Below, in pieces: positions 1 to 6,256 of a stretch of 15,133 nucleotides of DNA. Location: contig SXHE01000738.1 in the NCBI GenBank assembly GCA_005773755.1, positions 1 through 15,133 of the forward strand, written 5' to 3'. A program made the position numbers and the translations under genes. This stretch comes from Planctomycetia bacterium. Its GTDB lineage: Bacteria > Planctomycetota > Planctomycetia > Gemmatales > Gemmataceae. The notes beneath the pieces are model-generated. The model was not told the DNA's origin. It searched no databases and was given only the letters and a program-made list of their open reading frames with translations. Positions within the stretch are counted from its first letter, which is position 1; each line of letters begins with the position of its first letter.

Positions 1-503
1 CGGTTGTACAGGTACAGTTGCGCCGTGCCGCCGGTGACCGAGTACGAGTTGCTCAGGTCGGTGGAGAAGCTGAAGAACGCGATCGTCGAACCGTCCGCGC
101 TGATGACCGGGTTGAACGAGGCCGCGTTCCCGTTCTGCGTCGCGGTGGTCGCGTTGTGACTGACGAGCGTGACCGCGGCCGTGGTGGTGTCGTACAGGTA
201 GACGTTCTGGGTCGTGGTCGTGCTGTTGAACCGCGTCTGGCTCTCGACCAGGTTGTACGCGGTACTGCTGAACACGAGGTAGCGGCCGTCGTCGCTGATC
301 GAGTTCCGCGGGGTGATTTCGCTCTGGCCGTTGGCGCTGGCGCTGGAACTCATGAACGAGGGGTGCGCCGTCGAGACGAGCGACGCCGCGGGCACCTCGC
401 GAGCTTCCAGCGTTTCGAGCGCGAGCACCGGGCGCGTGCCGGGGCGTGTGGTTTGGGGCTTGGAACGAACGGACCGGAGCCGACGCCACCAGTTGGGCAG
501 CAT
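1..503 (-). CDS. Exported beta-propeller-like protein with planctomycete N-terminal motif (C-terminus outside window)
   Basis: The first 167 codons of a gene that runs off the left edge, so there is no stop in view. The start is the ATG at 501-503, preceded by an AGGGG about 7 nt upstream. The N-terminus is basic (MLPNWWRRLRSVRSKP) and is followed by LETLEAREVPA at about residues 29-39. This LExLExRxxPA-type motif is common at the start of very large exported proteins of Gemmata and relatives. After it come two copies of a repeat. The first reads SISDDGRYLVFSS...QNVYLYD and the second VISADGSTIAFFS...QLYLYN. This is the pattern of PD40/TolB-like beta-propeller blades (xISxDGxxxxFxS, then VYLYD). 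I infer a surface or secreted protein whose partner is unknown. The propeller call is good at motif level, but total length and later domains cannot be seen. It is the last of three minus-strand genes here, 153 nt after the lipoprotein gene. Confidence 0.85.
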   Translation of the reverse strand, partial: MLPNWWRRLRSVRSKPQTTRPGTRPVLALETLEAREVPAASLVSTAHPSFMSSSASANGQSEITPRNSISDDGRYLVFSSTAYNLVESQTRFNSTTTTQNVYLYDTTTAAVTLVSHNATTATQNGNAASFNPVISADGSTIAFFSFSTDLSNSYSVTGGTAQLYLYN

Positions 504-571
504 GGGAAACCCCTGTTGATTGGATCGGGCGCGAGTCGCGGACCGGAGAATGTCCGCACGAGTGATGTGCG

Positions 572-602
572 ATACTCTCCCGACTCGCCCCCGCCGGGTC
601 AA
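572..602 (-). promoter_or_regulatory. Possible sigma70-like promoter for the propeller protein
   Basis: On the minus strand a TTGACC box (597-602) is followed 17 nt later by GAGAGT (574-579) or 19 nt later by GAGTAT (572-577), about 70 nt before the ATG at 503. The -35 box is good and the -10 is weak. The gap between the lipoprotein stop and this start (504-656) is the only one in the left block large enough for a promoter. Tentative: no other copy in the window supports it. Confidence 0.3.
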
Positions 603-656
603 CAGATTTTTCTCATTTTCCCTCGCCTTCCCGACCGGCACAACCGACACGCCGGG

Positions 657-890
657 TTACTCGACCTTCACCCACTCGTCGCCCTTCTTCTCGTACACGG
701 TCTTCGTGGTCACGCCGCCGCGAACCGTCGTCTCGATCTTGCGTTCCGTGGTCGTGCCGTTGCGGGTCTTCTTCTCGGTGCGCGTGGTGGTCTTCGAGCC
801 GTCGGCGTTCGTCACGCTGGTCTCGGTGAACGATTCCGACGTGCAACCGGTCAGCGCCAGCGCGAGGAACAGGGCAAACACGAGCCGCAT
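657..890 (-). CDS. Small lipoprotein, 77 aa, Thr/Lys-rich
   Basis: Begins at the ATG at 888-890, with GGAGG about 8 nt upstream. The first 16 residues, MRLVFALFLALALTGC, form a lipoprotein signal peptide ending in an LTGC lipobox, so the mature protein should start at Cys16 and be lipid-anchored. The remaining 61 residues are polar and rich in Thr, Lys, Arg and Glu, with repeated T-T-K/E runs (SKTTTRTEKK, GTTTERKIETTVRGG) and an end EKKGDEWVKVE. They suggest one short beta-rich or disordered segment. I do not recognise a family. It follows the release-factor-like gene by 26 nt, so the two may be co-transcribed although their functions have no obvious link. The longer open frame that runs upstream to 1430 overlaps the GGQ gene out of frame and has no support as a real N-terminus. 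Confidence 0.8.
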   Translation of the reverse strand: MRLVFALFLALALTGCTSESFTETSVTNADGSKTTTRTEKKTRNGTTTERKIETTVRGGVTTKTVYEKKGDEWVKVE

Positions 891-916
891 GGGGAAGCCT
901 CCGAGTTGGGTTGAGA

Positions 917-1474
917 TCAGCGCAGCGCCTTGTGCCCGAATGTGGTGCGGAGGCGGTTGCTCTCCTGCCACACCTTTGGGTCGGTTTGCAGGAAGTCGAT
1001 CAGGTTGCCGGTGGACACGCCGAGTAGCGCAGCGGCGTCCGCGACGCGGGCCTCCACCGCGACCAGCACATCCAGCACGACGCCGACCGTGGGCCAGAAC
1101 CGCGGGTCGCGCGCGCTCATGTGGAGCCGGCCGTCGGCGTCGCGGGCAGTGGCGTAGTCCGGCAGCGCCGCGACCTCTTCCGGCGTTGAGCCCGCCGGCA
1201 CCGGGTCGCGAAGTTCCAGAAAGAGCGCGTGCCAAAGCCGTTTGAGCGCCTTGGCCTTGTTCTCGTGCTGCGAGCGGCTTTCCTCCGCGATCACGATGAG
1301 GCCGGTCGGCGCGTGCCGCAAGCGAACCGCGGAGCTGGTCTTGTTGCGCTTCTGCCCGCCGGGGCCGCTGGCGCGGTAGGTGTCCACGTCGCACTGCGCG
1401 AGCAACTGCGGTTCGCTCAGGCGCGACCACGTCGCCCGCGACAGCCCGTTACTCGAAGGTGGTGAGTGCGACAC
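917..1474 (-). CDS. GGQ-motif peptide chain release factor-like protein
   Basis: A 185-residue protein. The GTG start at 1472-1474 is chosen because AAGGAG lies 6-7 nt upstream; the same frame stays open far beyond but is a shadow of other genes there. Residues about 22-75 match the class I release factor catalytic domain (RF-1 family): CDVDTYRASGPGGQKRNKTS carries the GGQ tripeptide at 39-41, followed by SSAVRLRHAPTGLIV and the ESRSQHENKAKAL helix. GGQ places the catalytic Gln in the ribosomal peptidyl transferase centre to hydrolyse peptidyl-tRNA. There is no codon-recognition domain, so it resembles ArfB/YaeJ-type rescue factors or RF-H relatives. It lacks the short basic ArfB tail and instead has a helical C-terminus (about 125-185, LLGVSTGNLIDFLQTDPKVW then NRLRTTFGHKALR). 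A role in rescuing stalled ribosomes is likely but inferred. Confidence 0.85.
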   Translation of the reverse strand: MSHSPPSSNGLSRATWSRLSEPQLLAQCDVDTYRASGPGGQKRNKTSSAVRLRHAPTGLIVIAEESRSQHENKAKALKRLWHALFLELRDPVPAGSTPEEVAALPDYATARDADGRLHMSARDPRFWPTVGVVLDVLVAVEARVADAAALLGVSTGNLIDFLQTDPKVWQESNRLRTTFGHKALR

Positions 1475-1615
1475 GCGCGGCTCCTTTTCGGACGCCTGAA
1501 AGCCCGTCCTACACCCAGACAGCGTGCCCCGCGACGCGGTTCGGCAACATTCGGGGGGCGGGAATACCACGCAGGGGCGGGGATCGTGAAAGCACTCGCA
1601 CTCACGGAGCGCGTC

Positions 1616-1885
1616 GTGAACAGAACCCGTCTCTTGATTGGCGCGGTCAACGTCTGGGGCTTTCTGACACTCGCCGCGATCATCGCGTTGGGCGCGGGCT
1701 ACTTCCAGTGCGCGCATCCGCCCGCATCGCCCCCTTCCCAAATCGAGATGCCCAGAATCGACATCTTCCGAGGCCCGGTGTTCGCATTCTTCCTCGCGTT
1801 GTACGTCCTCATCAAGGGACTGTACCCGTTCCTCTTCACCGACGAGGAGTTGAACCGACGGCTCGTGGAGTTGTGCCGCCCCTAA
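1616..1885 (+). CDS. Small two-helix membrane protein, unknown function
   Basis: The only plus-strand gene I accept. With the GTG start at 1616, which has GGAG 6 nt upstream (1606-1609), it encodes 89 residues. A GTG at 1586 would give 99, and a longer in-frame extension to 1466 would overlap the release-factor gene start. The product has an N-terminal TM helix (about residues 6-30, LLIGAVNVWGFLTLAAIIAL), a short Pro-rich loop (CAHPPASPP), a second hydrophobic helix (about 50-74, VFAFFLALYVLIKGLYPFLF) and a polar tail, TDEELNRRLVELCRP. I recognise no family. Support comes from the clear membrane pattern, the RBS and the stop that meets the end of the opposing gene. It is divergent from the GGQ gene (141 nt apart) and convergent with the vWA operon, sharing 4 nt with its last stop. 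Confidence 0.6.
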   Translation: MNRTRLLIGAVNVWGFLTLAAIIALGAGYFQCAHPPASPPSQIEMPRIDIFRGPVFAFFLALYVLIKGLYPFLFTDEELNRRLVELCRP

Positions 1886-4086
1886 TACGTCTGGTCGCAC
1901 ACCATACAGTAGCGCGAACCGGGGCGGCCGGGGTTCTTGCGCCCGCAGCCGGGGCACGCATCGGGGTCGCGCGCCGCCGATGGCGCGGCCGGCTTCGGCG
2001 CAGCCGCTGGCGGCTTCGCAACAGGCGCGGCCGGCTTCGTCACCGGCGCGGGGACCGCATCGAACGCGGGCAAGTCGTCGTCCAGGCTCATCGGCTTCGT
2101 CGCGGGAGCCGGCGCGGGCTTCGCTTTCGGCAACGGCGGCGGGGCGGGGCGAGGCGCGGGCGCGGCAGGAGCGCTGCTCGTACCCGTGCGCACAACAACG
2201 GTCACGTTCCCGGCTTCGCGAGTGTCGCCGTCGCGCACGGGCGCTTCGGTGCGCGTGGGCACGTCGGTGCAGATCACCTGCCCGTCGCGCAAGAAGTAGC
2301 GCAGGGCGACGTCCGGCGCGCCGCGCGCCCACACGGTACACGCGCGGGCGTCGCCGCCCACCTTCACCGGTTCCGCGCCGAGGTTCACGGTCACGACCTC
2401 GCGCGGGCCGTACCGCACTTCCAGCCACGCGCGGCGGAACGCCGCTTCCACCACCGCGACCATCAGCCCGATGAACAGCCCCAGCACCAGCCCGCCCGCG
2501 AGCCGGCCCAGCAGCACCCCCGCGACCGACGCGACCACGAGGTAGCCGATCGCGCCCGCCGCGCCGCCCGCCGCGCCGCCGGCCAGCCCGTATGCGAGCT
2601 TCAAGTTCGGCACGAACAGCGACAGCCCCAACCCCGCGAGCGAGCCGAGCAACATCCAGCCCAGAACGCGGAACAGCGCGTCCAGAATCTTGCTGTCCGT
2701 GTCGGCCAGGAGAAACAGCCCTTGACCGGCCGCACCGCCAACAATGCCGACCACAAGGCCGCCCCCCAACCCGGCCAGCACGCCGCCCGCGGCCGGCAGG
2801 GTGCCGCGTAGGTAGTGGTGCTGCCCGCCGAGCAGGAACAGGCACACGAGCGCGGCAATCGCCCCGGTCCACACGCCGACCGCCAGCACGAGTTGCCCGG
2901 CGGCGCTCTTGTCGTAGGTCGCGTCGGACTGCACGCCTTTCACACCCGCGGGCGCTTCGGGTTTCTTCGCCAGTTCGGGATTCGCCTCCGGCCGCTTGGC
3001 TTCGGCCGCCGTCACGATGGCGCGCGTCATCTCCGGCAGCAACTTGGTCGTCATCTCGCGCGAACTGTTCGCGACCCGCGCGAGCGAGAACTCCTTGCCG
3101 TGGTCGGTTACGCCCTTGTCGTTGGTGACGCCAACCGTGCCCTTTTGCACCTCCAGATACTGCGCCCGGCCCGGCTGGTTGATGACGAGGTGAAGCAGGT
3201 CGATCTTCGCCAACGAGTCGACGGTGGCCTTCACGGACTGACCCTTGCCGTCCGCGAGCTTTGGCGCGGCGTCGGTAATCAGAATGAGCGTCTTCGTCGC
3301 GCCTTTGCGAAACTCGTAGCCGGCCGCGTCGCTGATCGCCTCGAAGCTGCTCTCGGGCAGACTGATTCCGCCGCCGTCGGCCCTCAGGCGCGACACCTCG
3401 CGGCTGAACACATCCGGGTCCGCGGTGAACGGTTTGGCGTCGAAACTCAGGGCGACACTTGGCTCGCCTTCCTCCAAATCGCGAAACGAAACGCAGCCAA
3501 ATCGGGCGTCGATCTTTGCGCGCGCAAGCTCGCCCGCGAACGTGCCGATCCCCGTCTGCAAACCTCGGATCTGCTCGCCCATGCTCCCGGTCACGTCGAG
3601 AACGAACACGATGTCCGCTTGCGGCATCGCCGAAACGAGCGTGGCGAGCTTCACCGGGGCCGCGTCGCTCACGGGCTTCCCGCTCGGCCCGCTCGCCACC
3701 ACATTCACGTCCTTCGATCCGGGGTCGACTCCGGGCGCGGCGCGCACTTCGATTTCTCCTTCGGTCTTGCCCGCGGGTATCCTGGCTTCTGGCGCGGTCA
3801 CATTCGCGGGCAGCCCCTCGACGCGCAGCGCCACCTCGCCGTCGAAGCCCTCGCGCGCGATCTTGACGAATAGCTTGTTGGTGCCGCCCTGATAGACCTG
3901 AAGGTCTTTGGTGGCACTGACGGCGAGTCGCGGTTCGGGCGCGGTCTTCTCGACGGCCTTTGCCGGTGCGAGCGCCCACCAGACGAGTTCGCCGAACACC
4001 AGCGCGCCGAGCAGCCCGCCCACGGCACCGTACAGGCCGAACAACACCGGTTTGGGCAACCCGGCGAGCATCTTCGGTGCGGGCAT
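1882..4086 (-). CDS. Membrane vWA protein with FHA-like region and C-terminal zinc ribbon
   Basis: 734 residues, ATG at 4084-4086 with GGAG upstream. Layout: TM helix 12-39 with FGELVWW; Ig-like beta domain 53-150; vWA domain about 157-362 with MIDAS D164-V-T-G-S168 and ITDAAP at 270-275; then five hydrophobic Gly-rich segments (about 397-420, 430-452, 469-492, 497-522, 526-549). A beta-rich region follows at 554-635 (VTVNLGAEPVKVGGD...GNVTVVV), perhaps a divergent FHA domain but without the usual GR and SxxH signature. A Pro/Ala-rich linker with SLDDDLP (667-673) leads to a zinc ribbon with C711xxC714 and C727xxC730. A basic N-terminus and six helices predict the vWA domain outside and the ribbon in the cytosol. 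The vWA domain should bind a metal-dependent ligand; which one is unknown. It is the last gene of the operon, 27 nt after its paralogue. Confidence 0.85.
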   Translation of the reverse strand: MPAPKMLAGLPKPVLFGLYGAVGGLLGALVFGELVWWALAPAKAVEKTAPEPRLAVSATKDLQVYQGGTNKLFVKIAREGFDGEVALRVEGLPANVTAPEARIPAGKTEGEIEVRAAPGVDPGSKDVNVVASGPSGKPVSDAAPVKLATLVSAMPQADIVFVLDVTGSMGEQIRGLQTGIGTFAGELARAKIDARFGCVSFRDLEEGEPSVALSFDAKPFTADPDVFSREVSRLRADGGGISLPESSFEAISDAAGYEFRKGATKTLILITDAAPKLADGKGQSVKATVDSLAKIDLLHLVINQPGRAQYLEVQKGTVGVTNDKGVTDHGKEFSLARVANSSREMTTKLLPEMTRAIVTAAEAKRPEANPELAKKPEAPAGVKGVQSDATYDKSAAGQLVLAVGVWTGAIAALVCLFLLGGQHHYLRGTLPAAGGVLAGLGGGLVVGIVGGAAGQGLFLLADTDSKILDALFRVLGWMLLGSLAGLGLSLFVPNLKLAYGLAGGAAGGAAGAIGYLVVASVAGVLLGRLAGGLVLGLFIGLMVAVVEAAFRRAWLEVRYGPREVVTVNLGAEPVKVGGDARACTVWARGAPDVALRYFLRDGQVICTDVPTRTEAPVRDGDTREAGNVTVVVRTGTSSAPAAPAPRPAPPPLPKAKPAPAPATKPMSLDDDLPAFDAVPAPVTKPAAPVAKPPAAAPKPAAPSAARDPDACPGCGRKNPGRPGSRYCMVCDQTY

Positions 4087-4113
4087 CGAACGGACTCCGC
4101 GGGCGCTGACAGG

Positions 4114-6162
4114 TCAAAACGTCTTGTCGCACAGCATACAGTACCGCTCGCCGGTCGTGCCGGGAATCGTGCGCCCGCAGCCGGGGCAACCGTCGCGCGG
4201 CTTCGGCGGGGCGATGTTGGGCTTCGCCACCGGTTCCGCCTCGTCCAACTCCAGCACCTCTTGCGCCGGTTCTTTTGCCCTCGCGCGAGATCGATCTTTC
4301 GGCTCGTCTTCCTCCTCGTCCTTCTCCGCGAACGCGCGCTCCGCCAAAGGCACCGCCACACCGAGGACCGCACCGAACGCCACCGCTCCCGCGAGCCGCG
4401 CCAGGAGTGGAACGCCGGTCGCGTCGAACGCGACGTAGCCCAGCGCGCCCGCGACCAGACCCACCAGCAGCCCGCCGCCGTAGCCGGTCGCCGCGGGCGC
4501 GACCGCCGGCCGCGGGCCGGGCAGTACGAAGAACTGCCCCAGCGCCAGTGCCGCACACCCGAACAGGACGACCACACCGGCCCACGCGGTCAACGCGCCC
4601 GCTTTGCTCGGCGGTTCCTCCGGGGTCGGCTCCTCGACTTTCTTTTCCGGCGGTATCGGCGCGGATTGCTCCACCTTCGGCTCGTCCGGTTCCGCACCCA
4701 CAGGCACCGCGGGCAGCGTCACCGCGCCGGGTTGCGGCAGCACCGGTGCGCGGGCCGCGCCCCCGGCTTCGACCTTCCCGACCACCGGCTCCGGCGAACC
4801 CGCGGCAATCGTCTTGCCCAGTTCGGTCACGAGCGCGTCGAAGGTGCCGCCCGCAGCTTTCAGTTCGAAGAACGAACCCTTCGCCCCCTCCCACAGCGGC
4901 TCGAACGCCTTCCGCTCGTCGGGCAGCGCGACGATGTGAAGCTGGTCGATCTTCTTCGCCTTCAGGTGCTTCGCGAGATCACCGGCGTTCTTGATGCGGC
5001 CGTCCACCTTCTTGGGCGTGCCGTCCGTCACCAGCACGACGACGCGCAGCGCGGCCGGGCGAAACGGCAGCTCTGCGGCGGTGGCGATGCCGTCCATACA
5101 ACTGTCGCCCTCACCCCCACCGCCGCCGAGCCGGATGTCGCGGAGCGTGGTGCCCACCAGCCGCGCGCTCGTCGCGAAACCCTCGCCGTGCAGTTGCGGC
5201 AGCTTGAGCGGCTGCGCGAGCGTGGTGTCCTGAAACCCGACCAGCCCGTACCGGGCGTCGGTCTTCTTGCCCAACTCGGTCGCGAGCGCGGGCAACGCGT
5301 CACTCAGTTGCCGCGTGTGCCGCGCCATGCTCCCGGTACAGTCGTAGGCGAACACCACATCGACCGGGGCGCGGGTCGTCAGCAACACCTCAACGGGCAC
5401 GTCGGTCTGCGCGGAGAGGGCACCGCCGTTGGGGGTCGCGCTCGCGGTCACGGCGACCTTATGGAAGCCGGGCGCGGCCCCGCCCTCGACGGTTACAGTC
5501 GCGGTCGCCTCGGTCGCGCCCGTAGGGATCGTGACCGGGGCGATTGTCACGCCTTCGGGCGGGTTGCCGAACGTGACCGTGACCGGGCCGTCGAACTCGC
5601 CGCGCGCGACGCGCACCGCGAACGTGTTCGTCCCGCGCTGGTACGCCCGAACGCGCGGGGACACCGCGACCGCGAGCCGCGGCCCCGGCGGAGGAGGCGC
5701 GAGCACCACGACCTCGACGGTCGCAGTCGCGATGAACTCCTTGCCGTCGGCGGTGGCGGTCGCGGTCGCCATGAGCTGATGCGTACCCGGTTTCGTGCCG
5801 GCCGCGACGACGACTTGCGCGGTCGAGCCGTCCTCCTCCGCGGGCACGGTCACTTCGGCCGCGCTCAGTTCGGCGACGGACGAAGTGAACCGCACCGCGA
5901 CGGGACCGTCGAGCCGGTCGCGCGCGACGCGCAGGCGGATCGCGTTTGCCGTGCCGGGGTAGAGCGCCACCTTCGGCGACGCGGTGAGCGCGAGCCGCAC
6001 GTCGGGCGGCACGGGCACTGGCGGCGCGGTGTGCGGTTCGACCGGCGGCGGTTCCGCCGGGCGTGCGGCCCACCACACCAGTTCACCGAAGGTGAGCGCG
6101 ACGACGAGCGCCGCGGCACCGCCGCACAGCGCGAACAGCAGGGGACGGGGAAGTGCGAGCAT
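4114..6162 (-). CDS. Membrane vWA protein with two Ig-like domains and C-terminal zinc ribbon
   Basis: 682 residues from the ATG at 6160-6162; I see no strong RBS. A TM helix at 8-32 contains the FGELVWW motif shared with its neighbour. Two Ig-like repeats follow, about 54-152 and 161-262, each built on RLAxxxSPxVxxYxxGTN. The vWA domain (about 267-452) has MIDAS D274-C-T-G-S278, GFQD at 309-312 and VTDGTP at 378-383. After a Pro/Glu-rich linker come three hydrophobic segments (521-546, 560-580, 587-609), a charged stretch (about 613-640) and a zinc ribbon with C659xxC662 and C675xxC678. Compared with the 1882-4086 product it has one extra Ig-like domain, a shorter membrane block and no FHA-like region. 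Four helices still predict an external vWA domain and a cytosolic ribbon. Role inferred: surface sensor or adhesin whose signal is read inside. Confidence 0.85.
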   Translation of the reverse strand: MLALPRPLLFALCGGAAALVVALTFGELVWWAARPAEPPPVEPHTAPPVPVPPDVRLALTASPKVALYPGTANAIRLRVARDRLDGPVAVRFTSSVAELSAAEVTVPAEEDGSTAQVVVAAGTKPGTHQLMATATATADGKEFIATATVEVVVLAPPPPGPRLAVAVSPRVRAYQRGTNTFAVRVARGEFDGPVTVTFGNPPEGVTIAPVTIPTGATEATATVTVEGGAAPGFHKVAVTASATPNGGALSAQTDVPVEVLLTTRAPVDVVFAYDCTGSMARHTRQLSDALPALATELGKKTDARYGLVGFQDTTLAQPLKLPQLHGEGFATSARLVGTTLRDIRLGGGGGEGDSCMDGIATAAELPFRPAALRVVVLVTDGTPKKVDGRIKNAGDLAKHLKAKKIDQLHIVALPDERKAFEPLWEGAKGSFFELKAAGGTFDALVTELGKTIAAGSPEPVVGKVEAGGAARAPVLPQPGAVTLPAVPVGAEPDEPKVEQSAPIPPEKKVEEPTPEEPPSKAGALTAWAGVVVLFGCAALALGQFFVLPGPRPAVAPAATGYGGGLLVGLVAGALGYVAFDATGVPLLARLAGAVAFGAVLGVAVPLAERAFAEKDEEEDEPKDRSRARAKEPAQEVLELDEAEPVAKPNIAPPKPRDGCPGCGRTIPGTTGERYCMLCDKTF

Positions 6163-6256
6163 GGGAACGGCTTTGTGGGACGGGCGTCCGGCCCGTCCCA
6201 GCGACAGTTGGACCGGCCCAGCGCCCGTCCTACGGGCTACGATACGGGCCAGCGTC
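6163..6256. other. Intergenic gap with hairpin and dispersed-repeat-like sequence
   Basis: This 94-nt gap contains the 10-bp stem described at 6176-6200. It also holds GCCCGTCCTAC (6223-6233), an 11-mer that recurs exactly at 1502-1512 in the gap upstream of the release-factor-like gene. I see no ORF in it. A dispersed non-coding repeat remnant is the simplest reading. Confidence 0.4.
6176..6200. repeat. Perfect 10-bp hairpin in the operon gap
   Basis: TGGGACGGGC (6176-6185) and GCCCGTCCCA (6191-6200) pair perfectly around a 5-nt loop. There is no U-tract on either side, so a rho-independent terminator is unlikely. It could protect or process the mRNA between the secreted-protein gene and the vWA gene, or simply be part of a repeat. 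Confidence 0.6.

Noticed and set aside
1466..1615. Longer N-terminus for the plus-strand membrane protein
   Set aside because: The added residues are Arg/Pro-rich, would overlap the start of the divergent GGQ gene, and lack a good RBS. GTG at 1616 has GGAG at the right distance, though GTG at 1586 cannot be excluded.
917..4894. A 1325-codon open frame on the minus strand
   Set aside because: Only its last 185 codons (the GGQ protein) are real. The rest is an Arg/Gly-rich low-quality translation out of frame with the two vWA genes, a by-product of high GC.
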